Assembly: GCA_029013165.1 (NCBI GenBank)
Contig: JAQXMV010000232.1
Coordinates: 1 to 10,813, forward strand
Direction of reading: 5' to 3'
Origin: Oscillospiraceae bacterium
Lineage (GTDB): Bacteria; Bacillota; Clostridia; Oscillospirales; Acutalibacteraceae
Length of the DNA stretch: 10,813 bases
Position numbers and translations under genes: made by a program. Shown here in pieces: positions 1 through 7,756 of the stretch. Below the pieces are notes generated by a model. That model was not told the origin of the DNA, searched no databases, and saw only the letters and a program-made list of their open reading frames with translations. How positions within the stretch are numbered: position 1 is the first letter of the stretch; every line of letters begins with the position of its first letter.

Positions 1-81
1 GGCGCTTATTGGGAGGTGGAGTGGAGAAATATCCGGTTAGTTGGGTTCGTTGGTGATTTTGTTTCTTTGTAAGCGGAAATG

Positions 82-301
82 GGAAAGTGCAAGCCCGGCG
101 GCGAAGCCGCCGGGGCGAGGGCGGCAGCCCTCGCTGCCCGCCGCGATAGCAGCGGGCATGGCGCGCGCAGTCGCGCGCGCCAACGCGGCCCCGGCATTGT
201 GCCTTCGGCTCAGTGCCGTAAAGCGCCCTTACGGACGCTTTACGGCTGCGGCGCACTGCCGCGCGCCGCCCGGGGCCGCCCCCCTCATCCACTCACTTTC
301 C
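82..301. repeat. GC-rich tandem hairpin array with 8-bp inverted ends
   Basis: This non-coding stretch is packed with consecutive perfect inverted repeats: 94-102/106-114 (CCCGGCGGC, GAA loop), 116-122/127-133 (CGAGGGC), 135-141/152-158 (TGCCCGC), 159-167/174-182 (TGGCGCGCG), and 215-225/236-246 (GCCGTAAAGCG, 10-nt loop). A weaker one, 193-199/211-217, contains a G-T pair. The block is bounded by GGAAAGTG at 82-89 and its reverse complement CACTTTCC at 294-301. Base composition rises sharply inside the block and drops to AT-rich on both sides. The open frames across it give Ala/Arg/Pro-rich translations with no recognisable domain, so I treat it as non-coding. It could be a MITE- or BIME-like dispersed repeat, or a structured RNA; sequence alone does not decide. 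Bases 1-81 show nothing I can name. Confidence 0.6.
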
Positions 302-330
302 TAAATACTCAAAAATCTATCCGCTACGAA

Positions 331-368
331 GCCGGCAGAACTTTTTCCTTAGAAAAGCCGGAAAAAGT
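331..368 (-). terminator. Inverted repeat just after the LCP gene, possible weak terminator
   Basis: ACTTTTTCC (340-348) and GGAAAAAGT (360-368) form a 9-bp stem with an 11-nt loop, 11 bp past the LCP stop codon. An alternative pairing, CCGGC (332-336) with GCCGG (357-361), encloses part of the same sequence. There is no clean U-tract after a GC-rich stem, so this is not a classic intrinsic terminator. Its position at the end of the gene run is the main argument for a role in transcription termination or 3'-end formation. Confidence 0.3.
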
Positions 369-379
369 CTGAATCGACC

Positions 380-1702
380 TCACCCGAATCTTCTCACAAA
401 GTCAAATACCGAAACGCGGTTCTCTTCCAGCTGAATATTCGTGTCGCCGTAAAGCTCATTCTGCAAATAACGGGCGGCTATGGGATAGTCAACAAAAACA
501 ACAGCCGTTTCACCGACATAACCGGTCTTGAAAAACTCAGGATCGCTGAGGGTAAACTGCTTGATCTCATAGTTAATCCAGCCCTTGGCAAGAGCCTGGG
601 CGCCGTAGGAAAGGATCTGCGACTTGGTCAGATCTGTCTTAACATAGGCAAAGAGTACATCCAGCATGTCGTTGAGCTGTGCCAGAGATGCACCCTTGGC
701 ACTGTTGATCAGTGCTTCGATCACCATGCGCTGACGCCTGGTTCTGCTGACATCACTGTCGGCATCGCTGTGTCTGATACGGGCAAAAACCAGGGCCTGC
801 TTGCCGGTGAGCTTCACCGCCGGACCGTAATCAATGTGGAAATCCGGGTTGGTGCGGTTAATATAATTGGCTTCATATTCCTGAACCTCGACGGTCAGTC
901 CGCCCAGAGCGTTGATAATATCCACAAAGGAAGAAAAATCTACGGCTACATAATAATCAATGTCCACCTTGAAATTCCTCTCAATGGTGTCGATGAGACA
1001 GCTGGGGCCGCCGTAGGCATAGGAGGCGTTAATCTTGGAATAGGTGTCTCTTCCGCCGGGATTCATATAGCACCAGGAATCACGGAAAAAGGAGCACATG
1101 CTGATGGTTTTTGTTTTTTTATTCAGAGAAACCAGAATCAAAGAGTCCGATCGGCCGCCTTTTTCCAGCGCGTCCTTGGAGTCAAGACCCACCAGCAAAA
1201 CATTGATCACATTTTTGCTGTAATAAAGCTCTCCGCCGTTGTTGGCCCACTGATAGAGAAAGTCATTGAGAGAACCGGCACTGCTGATGGCCTGCATGAT
1301 TTTCAGATCCTCTTCATCATAGACAATGGAGTCACCGTCTATGTTCTGGGTCATATCAGTGTCATCGCCGGTGTGCATCAGATCCAGCTTCTGTCCCACG
1401 AAGCCCATGAGCAGAGCAGCGGCAACCGTCACCACCACCAGCAGAAAATAAAAATTTTTCGCTCTTCGGCTTTTGTCCTTCCAGAGAAAGGCTGCCACGG
1501 GATTGACTTTTTTCTTTTCCCGGCTGCTGTTGGCCGCAGTGCTTTCTTTTTCTTTCATCTTCATCGCCTGCGATACAGGAATGTCTGTCAAAGAGAGTCT
1601 CTCTTTGCCTGCCCGCACCGCTTCCTTTCTTTTTATTTTTGACGCGGTCGCTTTGAAATATCGGAAATTTTCCTTTTTCACGACCGATAAGGTCGGTTTC
1701 AT
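380..1702 (-). CDS. LytR-CpsA-Psr (LCP) family cell-wall glycopolymer ligase
   Basis: LCP proteins are membrane-anchored phosphotransferases that move undecaprenyl-phosphate-linked glycopolymers onto peptidoglycan outside the cell. The 440-residue product has a long, basic cytoplasmic N-terminus (about residues 1-82), one transmembrane helix (about 84-104), an acidic linker, and an LCP domain (about 165-335). Visible family motifs are NVLLVGLDS (167-175), GRSDSLILVSLN (183-194; Arg184, Asp186), FFRDSW (205-210; Arg207, Asp208), KINASYAYGG (223-232) and FARIRHSD...SRTRRQR (307-325), which carry the arginines and acids that bind pyrophosphate and the metal in this family. I chose ATG at 1702, preceded by AGGAAG, over the upstream in-frame TTG at 1720, which lacks a ribosome-binding site. 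It lies 54 bp after gyrA with no clear terminator between. The polymer it transfers cannot be told from sequence. Confidence 0.9.
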   Translation of the reverse strand: MKPTLSVVKKENFRYFKATASKIKRKEAVRAGKERLSLTDIPVSQAMKMKEKESTAANSSREKKKVNPVAAFLWKDKSRRAKNFYFLLVVVTVAAALLMGFVGQKLDLMHTGDDTDMTQNIDGDSIVYDEEDLKIMQAISSAGSLNDFLYQWANNGGELYYSKNVINVLLVGLDSKDALEKGGRSDSLILVSLNKKTKTISMCSFFRDSWCYMNPGGRDTYSKINASYAYGGPSCLIDTIERNFKVDIDYYVAVDFSSFVDIINALGGLTVEVQEYEANYINRTNPDFHIDYGPAVKLTGKQALVFARIRHSDADSDVSRTRRQRMVIEALINSAKGASLAQLNDMLDVLFAYVKTDLTKSQILSYGAQALAKGWINYEIKQFTLSDPEFFKTGYVGETAVVFVDYPIAARYLQNELYGDTNIQLEENRVSVFDFVRRFG

Positions 1703-1705
1703 TAT

Positions 1706-1711
1706 CTTCCT
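1706..1711 (-). promoter_or_regulatory. Ribosome-binding site deciding the LCP start
   Basis: AGGAAG on the minus strand lies 3 nt (5 nt from the AGGA core) before ATG 1702. The alternative TTG at 1720 starts upstream of this site and has no purine-rich sequence before it, so the 440-residue product is preferred. Confidence 0.55.
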
Positions 1712-1756
1712 GTACTTCAAAGGAAGTTAAAAAAACTGACCTTACCTATATTTTCT

Positions 1757-4285
1757 TTATTCTTCCGTCGGTGACTCGGCATTCGCCTCGGCGCCGTCTT
1801 CGACGGCTGGCTGGGTCTCGTCGGTGTCCTCCTCGCCCTTTTCAGCGCTCAAAGCCGTGGCGGAAACCACGCTTTCACCCTCGGAAAGTCTCATGACTCG
1901 TACGCCCTTTGAGGTACGGGAAACGGTGCTGATCTGAGCAGCACTGATGCGGATAATGATACCGTCAGAGGAGATGAGAATCACATCGTCGCAGTCGCTG
2001 ACAAAGTTAAGAGAAGCCACCTTGCCGTATTTCTCCGTCTGATAGTTGATGACGCCCTTGCCGGCGCGGGACTGGAGACGGTATTCATTGTGGTTGCTCA
2101 GTCTGCCAAGACCCGTCTGACTGACGGTCAGCACCTTCATGCTGTCGTCCTGTCCGTCGGGAATGACGCACATACCCACTACCTCGTCGCCTTCTTTCAG
2201 TTCAATGGCTTTGACGCCGCGGGCGGTTCTGCCGATGGGACGGCAGTCATTTTCATTGAAGCGGATGCTCATGCCGTCTCTCGTGGCCACGAGAATATCA
2301 TCGTTGCCGTCGGTGAGTCTGACCCAGGCCAGCTCATCGTCCTCATCGAGGTTGATGGCAATGATACCGCTTTTTCTCAGGTTTTTATATTGCTCGAGAT
2401 CGGTGCGCTTGATAATGCCCTTTCGGGTGACCATGCAGAGATACTTTGTCTCGCCGGAACCGAAATCCGGCACACGGATCATGGAGCTGATCTTTTCGTT
2501 TTCTTCCAGCGGAAGCAGATTGACCACATTCATGCCCTTGCTCTGTTTGCTACCCTCGGGAATTTCATAACCCTTGAGGCGATAAGCCTTGCCCTTGGTG
2601 GTGAAGAACATGATGAAATCATGGCTGGAGCAGGTGAACATGGTCTGTGCCACATCCTCCTCACGGCGGGTCATACCTTTGACGCCTCTGCCGCCACGGT
2701 TCTGCAGGCTGTAGCTTTCGGCAGCCTGACGCTTGATATATCCCATGTTGGTCAGGGTGTAGACGCAGTCCTCCATGGGAATGAGATCCTCGATATCCAC
2801 CTCTCCGCTGACGGCTGCGATCTCCGTGCGTCTTTCGTCGGAGAATTTGTCACGAATAACCATGGCTTCTTCCTTGATGATCTCCAGCACCTTGCCCTCG
2901 TCGGAGAGAATGGCGGTGTATTCGGCAATTTTTTCCCGGAGCTGAGCCAGCTCCTCTTCGATCTTGATTCTCTCAAGACCGGTGAGCTGTCCGAGTCTCA
3001 TTTTGACGATGGCTTCCGCCTGAATATCGTCCAGACCGAAGCGATCCATGAGAGCCTGCTTACCGGTGGCCTGATCCTTGCTGGCACGAAGAATGGCAAT
3101 GACCTCGTCGATGAAATCAAGGGCTGTCATGAGACCTTCCAGAATGTGGGCTCTTTCCTGAGCTTTTTTCAGGTCGAAACGGGTTCTTCTGACGATGACC
3201 TCTTCCTGGAACTTGATATAGTGAGAAAGAATCTGCTTTAAGGTCAGGATCTTCGGCTCGCCATCCACGAGAGCCAGCAGAATGATACCGTAGGAGATCT
3301 GGAGCTGGGTCATGGAGAAAAGCTGATTGAGGACAACCTGAGGATTGCCGTCGCGCTTGATGTCGATAACCAGACGCATACCCTCACGGTTGGAATAGTC
3401 GTTGATGTCGGCAATGCCCTCGATTTTCTTGTCCTTGACCAGATCGGCAATGGACTCGATGAGCCTGCGCTTATTGACCTGATAGGGCAGCTCCGAAACA
3501 ATGATCTGGAATCTGCCGTTTTTGCCCTCGGCGATTTCCGTCTTGGCACGGACGATGATCTTACCGCGTCCGGTGCCGTAGGCGGCACGAATGCCGCTGC
3601 GGCCCATGATGATGCCTGCCGTGGGAAAATCCGGTCCCTTGAGATACTGCATGATCTCGTCCAGCTCGGCGTCGGGGTTGTCGATATAATAGCACATGGC
3701 GTCGATGACTTCGCCCAAGTTGTGGGGCGGAATATTCGTTGCCATACCGACGGCGATACCCGTGGAGCCGTTGACCAGAATATTCGGGAAGCGCGAGGGA
3801 AGAACCGTCGGCTCCTTGAGTCGGTCATCATAGTTGGGTGCAAAGTCCACGGTGTCCTTGTCGATATCCGTGAGCATTTCCATGGACACGCGGCTCATTT
3901 TGCTTTCGGTGTAACGGTAAGCCGCCGGGGGGTCGCCGTCGACGCTGCCGAAGTTTCCGTGACCGTCGACTAAAATATAGCGCGTGGAGAATTTCTGTGC
4001 CAGACGAACCATGGCGTCATAAACCGAGGCGTCACCGTGGGGATGATAGGAGCCCAGCACCGAGCCGACAGTGTCGGCGCATTTACGGTATGCCTTTTCG
4101 GGATACAGTCCGTTTTCATACATGGTGTAAAGAATGCGGCGATGAACAGGCTTGAGACCGTCCCGGACATCGGGCAGCGCTCTGGAGGTAATGACGGACA
4201 TGGAATAGTCAAGGAAGCTCTTGCGCATTTCCTTATTCAGGTCAACATCTATGATCGTCTGATTTTCATAATTATTTGTTTCCAT
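1757..4285 (-). CDS. gyrA: DNA gyrase subunit A
   Basis: GyrA is the breakage-reunion subunit of the A2B2 gyrase, which introduces negative supercoils using ATP hydrolysed by GyrB. The 842-residue product starts with the family's LDYSMSVITSRALPDVRDGLKPVHRR block (25-50). The active-site tyrosine is Tyr125 in AAYRYTE (121-127). The quinolone-determining helix is HPHGDASVYD (81-90), where Ala86 and Asp90 align by eye with E. coli Ser83 and Asp87. The C-terminal beta-pinwheel begins near 505 and carries the GyrA box QNRGGRG (528-534), which marks gyrase rather than topoisomerase IV ParC. An acidic tail (about 816-842) ends the protein. The ATG at 4285 has only a weak GGTG Shine-Dalgarno. It lies 14 bp after the second YcxB-like gene rather than directly after gyrB. 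Confidence 0.98.
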   Translation of the reverse strand: METNNYENQTIIDVDLNKEMRKSFLDYSMSVITSRALPDVRDGLKPVHRRILYTMYENGLYPEKAYRKCADTVGSVLGSYHPHGDASVYDAMVRLAQKFSTRYILVDGHGNFGSVDGDPPAAYRYTESKMSRVSMEMLTDIDKDTVDFAPNYDDRLKEPTVLPSRFPNILVNGSTGIAVGMATNIPPHNLGEVIDAMCYYIDNPDAELDEIMQYLKGPDFPTAGIIMGRSGIRAAYGTGRGKIIVRAKTEIAEGKNGRFQIIVSELPYQVNKRRLIESIADLVKDKKIEGIADINDYSNREGMRLVIDIKRDGNPQVVLNQLFSMTQLQISYGIILLALVDGEPKILTLKQILSHYIKFQEEVIVRRTRFDLKKAQERAHILEGLMTALDFIDEVIAILRASKDQATGKQALMDRFGLDDIQAEAIVKMRLGQLTGLERIKIEEELAQLREKIAEYTAILSDEGKVLEIIKEEAMVIRDKFSDERRTEIAAVSGEVDIEDLIPMEDCVYTLTNMGYIKRQAAESYSLQNRGGRGVKGMTRREEDVAQTMFTCSSHDFIMFFTTKGKAYRLKGYEIPEGSKQSKGMNVVNLLPLEENEKISSMIRVPDFGSGETKYLCMVTRKGIIKRTDLEQYKNLRKSGIIAINLDEDDELAWVRLTDGNDDILVATRDGMSIRFNENDCRPIGRTARGVKAIELKEGDEVVGMCVIPDGQDDSMKVLTVSQTGLGRLSNHNEYRLQSRAGKGVINYQTEKYGKVASLNFVSDCDDVILISSDGIIIRISAAQISTVSRTSKGVRVMRLSEGESVVSATALSAEKGEEDTDETQPAVEDGAEANAESPTEE

Positions 4286-4299
4286 ATTATCACCATTTT

Positions 4300-4830
4300 T
4301 TATTTATTGATCTTAGCATATCTGTCTTTGAAAACATTTTCCACCAGGTTACGGATCATCTGCTCCTGCTCAGAGCCGAGAACTCTTTTCGGCAGGTGAA
4401 AACCGCTTGTGTCGTCCAGGACAAAAAGGAAGGACTCCGGTGACTCCAGCACCGTGGTTATCATACTGAAAGCGATGTGCCGTTCCCGGCTGCTGCGAAA
4501 GCCCTCGCAGGAACCGTAGCAATAGACGATGTGATCGCCGTAAAAATCCACGGTGACGGGACGCCGTTTCTTTTCCGAAACATCGAACATCTGCAGGCTT
4601 CGCTTTCTCATGGCCAGCTGCACCAGAACGGGAATGAAAAGATAAATGAGGATCATGGCCGGGATCACCGCAAACATTCGCATAACGGCCACCATAATCA
4701 GCACGGCCGCTAAGGGAATCCACAGCTTTGACCGGATCATTTCATGGAGAGACGCCCGGAAAAGATCAGCGGCACTGAACTTTCCGCAGTCGCCTTTTTC
4801 GTAATAAAAGGAAAGAGACATATATTTCAT
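4300..4830 (-). CDS. YcxB-like two-helix membrane protein (second of a pair)
   Basis: Function unknown. The 176-residue product has a short soluble N-terminus, two closely spaced hydrophobic helices (about 36-52 and 53-73), a basic stretch (RKRS, KKRR), and a C-terminal soluble domain (about 91-168). That domain has the YcxB-like pattern: a beta-rich part (VDFYGDHIVYCYG), IAFSMITTVLESPESFLFVLDD, then FHLPKRVL and an amphipathic helix. The layout, a two-helix hairpin then a YcxB-like domain, matches the preceding gene, so the two are probably distant paralogues. The start is 2 bp after that gene's stop, and its ribosome-binding site (GGAGGGAG, about 4840-4847) lies inside the upstream coding region, which suggests translational coupling. 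ATG 4830 is favoured; the in-frame ATG at 4821 is possible. No catalytic residues are apparent. Confidence 0.82.
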   Translation of the reverse strand: MKYMSLSFYYEKGDCGKFSAADLFRASLHEMIRSKLWIPLAAVLIMVAVMRMFAVIPAMILIYLFIPVLVQLAMRKRSLQMFDVSEKKRRPVTVDFYGDHIVYCYGSCEGFRSSRERHIAFSMITTVLESPESFLFVLDDTSGFHLPKRVLGSEQEQMIRNLVENVFKDRYAKINK

Positions 4831-4832
4831 CT

Positions 4833-5387
4833 TCAGCGGCTCCCTCCTTTTTTCTGTGCCCCATCAGGCGTTTTTGAACGAAGCACCGACAGAAAGGTGT
4901 CGAAGTCGCCCTTTTTGAGACTGTAGCGGCTCAGACACAGGGGATCATAGCTGTTTTTGAAATAAACGGTCAGATAATCTCCCCGGCAGTCGATTTTTTC
5001 CACCTCGTCATAGTAAAGGCAGGCTCTGGCATATTCTCCCGTCAGCTCCATATACTCGTCTTTCAGAACCACGCGGCACAGCTTTTTGTAGTCCCTGAGA
5101 GAAAGCCTCGCCATTTCCTGCACGCCTCTTTTCAGGCGCAGATAATAGAGAGCGCAACCGGCGATGATACCGCCCAGAGCCGCCACGGCGAAAGTAAACA
5201 GGCTGTCCTGATCCTTCGCGAAAATCACCGTCAGAGGAAGATAGATCACGACGAAGATACCGGCCACCGCCAGAAAGCCGCCCAAAAGATAGGCAGGACT
5301 GAGCAGACCCTTTCTTTTTTCCTCACCGGTGACGCCCATGACCTTGGAGTATTCGTCCTGTTCAAATAGAATTGCATAAGGTGTCAT
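4833..5387 (-). CDS. YcxB-like two-helix membrane protein (first of a pair)
   Basis: Function unknown. The 184-residue product has about 30 soluble N-terminal residues, two transmembrane helices (about 32-56 and 63-84) and a C-terminal soluble domain (about 105-171). The segment VVLKDEYMELTGEYARACLYYDEVEKIDCRGDYLTVYF followed by CLSRYSLKKGDFDTFLSVL resembles the YcxB-like domain; the assignment is by pattern and less secure than for its neighbour. The tail is basic (KKGGSR). An AAAGGA ribosome-binding site (5398-5403) overlaps the gyrB stop codon and lies 10 nt before the ATG, so it is probably translated from the gyrB mRNA. Its place between gyrB and gyrA is not seen in the B. subtilis order and suggests insertion into, or lineage-specific growth of, the gyrase operon. 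Confidence 0.82.
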   Translation of the reverse strand: MTPYAILFEQDEYSKVMGVTGEEKRKGLLSPAYLLGGFLAVAGIFVVIYLPLTVIFAKDQDSLFTFAVAALGGIIAGCALYYLRLKRGVQEMARLSLRDYKKLCRVVLKDEYMELTGEYARACLYYDEVEKIDCRGDYLTVYFKNSYDPLCLSRYSLKKGDFDTFLSVLRSKTPDGAQKKGGSR

Positions 5388-5401
5388 TTTTTCAGTGTCC
5401 T

Positions 5402-7393
5402 TTATATATCAAGATTCTGCACATATTTGGCGTTTTTCTCAATGAATTCTCTTCGGGGCTCAACCTTGTCGCCCATGAGAATGGAGAAAGTCTCGTTAGC
5501 CTCTAAGGCGTCCTCGAGAGTGACGCGAAGCATGATGCGGTTTTCGGGATTCATGGTGGTCTCCCAGAGCTGTTCGGGATCCATTTCACCAAGACCCTTA
5601 TATCGCTGAATGGCCGCGCCGGGCATTTCTTTCATAATCCGGTCTCTCTCCTCGTCGGTGTAGGCATATTCATGCCGTTTGCCCTTGGAGAGCTTATAGA
5701 GAGGCGGCTGGGCAATATAGACATATCCGTTGTCGATGAGGGGACGCATATAGCGGAAGAAGAAGGTCAGAAGCAGTGTTCTGATGTGGGCGCCGTCCAC
5801 ATCGGCATCGGCCATAATCACGATCTTGTGATAGCGGAGCTTTTCGATATCGAAGTCATCGTTGAAGCCTGCGCCCAGGGCCGTGACCACGGGCAGAAGC
5901 TTTTCATTGGTAATGACCTTGTCGGGACGGCTCTTTTCGACATTGAGCATTTTTCCCCACAGGGGCAGAATAGCCTGAATGGTTCTGTCCCGACCCTCCT
6001 TGGCGGAGCCGCCTGCGGAGTCTCCCTCGACGATATAGAGTTCCGTCTTTGCCGGATCTTTTTCCGTGCAGTCTGCCAGCTTGCCCGGCAGGGAGTTGCT
6101 CTCCAGGGGAGATTTTCTTCTGGCGGCTTCACGGGCGCGTCGGGCGGCCTCACGGGCTCTCGACGCGTCCAGTGCTTTCGAAAGCACGGCTTTTGCCACG
6201 GCAGGATTTTCTTCGAAATAATCCGTCAGTTTTTCATAGACCGTGGAAGCAACCATTTTTGTCATTTCCGTGTTGCCCAGCTTGCCCTTGGTCTGACCCT
6301 CGAACTGCGCTTCGGTGAGCTTGACGGAAATGATGGCCACCAGACCTTCGCGGCAGTCCTCGCCGCTGAGCTTTTTGTCGGCGTCCTTGATGTAGCCGTA
6401 TTTTTTGCCGTATTCGTTAAAGACCTTGGTCAGGGCTGTCTTGAAGCCCGTCTCATGGGTACCGCCGTCAATGGTGTGCACATTATTGGCATAGGAGAAA
6501 AGATCCTCCTTGTAGCCGTCGTTATACATCATGGCGATCTCGGCGCTCTTGTCGCCGTCGACGCTGGAAAAATGAATGGGTCTTTCCTGAATGGGCGTCA
6601 GTCCCCATTTTTCGTTGATATGCTCCACGAAAGAGCTAAGACCCCCTTCATAGCAGAAGCGATCCTCGATGATATTTTCAGGGTCGCGCCTGTCGGTGAG
6701 GGTAATTGCCAGACCGGCATTGAGGAAAGCCGATTCTCTTAAATGCTTCTGCAAAGTCTCGTAGTCATATTCCGTAGTCTCGCGGAAAATTTCCGCGTCG
6801 GGCTTGAATCTGATAAAGGTGCCTGTGGTGTCGGTGTCACCCACAACGGTGAGGTCGGTGTCGATATTACCCCGGATAAACCGCTGACGGTAAACATGAC
6901 CGCCCTGGGAAACCTCCACCTCCAGCCATTCGGAAAGGGCGTTGACGACGCTGGAACCGACGCCGTGAAGACCGCCGGATACCTTGTAGCCGCTGCCGCC
7001 GAACTTGCCGCCGGCGTGAAGAACCGTCAGAACAACGGTGACGGCCGGCAGACCCTGCTGCTCGTTGATTCCCACGGGGATACCGCGTCCGTTATCACGG
7101 ACGGTGATGATGTTGTCGGGAAGAATCTCCACTTCGATATGGGTACAGTAACCGGCAAGTGCCTCGTCAATGGAATTGTCCACGATCTCATAGACCAGGT
7201 GGTGCAGACCTCTGGGGCCTGTGGAGCCGATATACATACCTGGGCGCTTGCGCACCGCCTCCAGTCCCTCCAGGACCTGAATGGCGTCGGCATTGTATTC
7301 CTCGGTAACAACGGTATCCATTGTTTCGATCATTTCTTCCTCGGGGAGCTTGCTCTCCTGTGGATTTTCAGCGTTAGCCTTGATTTCATCCAT
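5402..7393 (-). CDS. gyrB: DNA gyrase subunit B
   Basis: GyrB is the ATPase subunit of gyrase. The 663-residue product has a 32-residue acidic N-terminal extension. The GHKL ATPase follows: EIVDNSIDEALAGY (69-82, Mg-binding Asn73), DNGRGIP (100-106), GGLHGVG (140-146), then the transducer with the QTKGKLG loop (367-373). The TOPRIM domain carries EGDSAGG (456-462) and the acidic metal-binding DADVDGAHI (528-536). The C-terminal RYKGLGEMDPEQLWETTMNP (597-616) is characteristic of the family. The linker holds a short basic repeat, REAARRA-REAARRK (about 414-427). The ATG at 7393 is supported by GGAGGT seven nt upstream, so the longer N-terminus is probably real although Met21 and Met25 are also in frame. 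It lies 39 bp after remB. Confidence 0.98.
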   Translation of the reverse strand: MDEIKANAENPQESKLPEEEMIETMDTVVTEEYNADAIQVLEGLEAVRKRPGMYIGSTGPRGLHHLVYEIVDNSIDEALAGYCTHIEVEILPDNIITVRDNGRGIPVGINEQQGLPAVTVVLTVLHAGGKFGGSGYKVSGGLHGVGSSVVNALSEWLEVEVSQGGHVYRQRFIRGNIDTDLTVVGDTDTTGTFIRFKPDAEIFRETTEYDYETLQKHLRESAFLNAGLAITLTDRRDPENIIEDRFCYEGGLSSFVEHINEKWGLTPIQERPIHFSSVDGDKSAEIAMMYNDGYKEDLFSYANNVHTIDGGTHETGFKTALTKVFNEYGKKYGYIKDADKKLSGEDCREGLVAIISVKLTEAQFEGQTKGKLGNTEMTKMVASTVYEKLTDYFEENPAVAKAVLSKALDASRAREAARRAREAARRKSPLESNSLPGKLADCTEKDPAKTELYIVEGDSAGGSAKEGRDRTIQAILPLWGKMLNVEKSRPDKVITNEKLLPVVTALGAGFNDDFDIEKLRYHKIVIMADADVDGAHIRTLLLTFFFRYMRPLIDNGYVYIAQPPLYKLSKGKRHEYAYTDEERDRIMKEMPGAAIQRYKGLGEMDPEQLWETTMNPENRIMLRVTLEDALEANETFSILMGDKVEPRREFIEKNAKYVQNLDI

Positions 7394-7400
7394 GGCTAAT

Positions 7401-7406
7401 ACCTCC
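7401..7406 (-). promoter_or_regulatory. Strong ribosome-binding site for gyrB
   Basis: GGAGGT on the minus strand is seven nt before ATG 7393. It supports the upstream start and with it the acidic N-terminal extension of GyrB, against internal Met21 or Met25. Confidence 0.75.
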
Positions 7407-7432
7407 GTTTCTTCGTTTTGTGTCTTTATATT

Positions 7433-7693
7433 TTACTTGTAATTTTCCTGAGTTCGTTTTAGCAGCGTTGCGCAGGAGATCTGTGACAGATAGATCTTGA
7501 AGCCCTTTTCCTCGTCGCTGCAGACAATGAAGGATTTCGGCAGCTCCTCAGAGACCGCCTCCACTCTGCCCTGCTTCTGCGCCAGGTTCAGATAATCCCT
7601 TGTCTTTTTGGAAACCGTGGTGTTATCCAGGTCAAAGATGCCGATGATCTCATCGTGCGTGATGACCGTGTTCTGTCCCAGATGAAGATACAT
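7433..7693 (-). CDS. remB: DUF370 extracellular matrix regulator RemB (YaaB)
   Basis: This 86-residue protein matches the DUF370/RemB family: MYLHLGQNTVITHDEIIGIFDLDNTTVSKKTRDYL at the N-terminus, then LPKSFIVCSDE (51-61) and IYLSQISCATLLKR (67-80). The family includes B. subtilis RemB, encoded at this same place between recF and gyrB, and its relative RemA, a DNA-binding activator of biofilm-matrix genes. A regulatory role here is inferred from the family; the true targets are unknown. The ATG at 7693 is preceded by the purine-rich AAAGGAAAGAG. It starts 63 bp after recF, the largest gap in the run; I found no convincing promoter or hairpin in that gap. Confidence 0.9.
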   Translation of the reverse strand: MYLHLGQNTVITHDEIIGIFDLDNTTVSKKTRDYLNLAQKQGRVEAVSEELPKSFIVCSDEEKGFKIYLSQISCATLLKRTQENYK

Positions 7694-7756
7694 GGCTTTG
7701 CTCTTTCCTTTCTTTCACAGATGCAAAAATAACACCGCTGTTTATTGTCGCTTGTT

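Noticed and set aside
41..372. Plus-strand open frames over the GC-rich left edge
   Set aside because: Low-complexity Ala/Arg/Pro translations explained by the hairpin array and high GC.
770..1642. Plus-strand open frame (290 codons) opposite the LCP gene
   Set aside because: Entirely antisense to a motif-complete LCP gene; no recognisable domain.
1681..1695. Small inverted repeat CGACC/GGTCG near the LCP start
   Set aside because: Five-base stem within coding sequence, expected by chance.
2090..3241. Long plus-strand open frame (383 codons) inside gyrA
   Set aside because: Antisense to a clear gyrA; the translation has no recognisable domain and mirrors gyrA codon use.
5672..6742. Long plus-strand open frame (356 codons) inside gyrB
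   Set aside because: Antisense shadow of gyrB with no family resemblance and no convincing start signal.
7694..7756. Possible promoter in the recF-remB gap (TTGAAA near the recF stop)
   Set aside because: No -10-like hexamer at a suitable distance; the gap is also short enough for readthrough.
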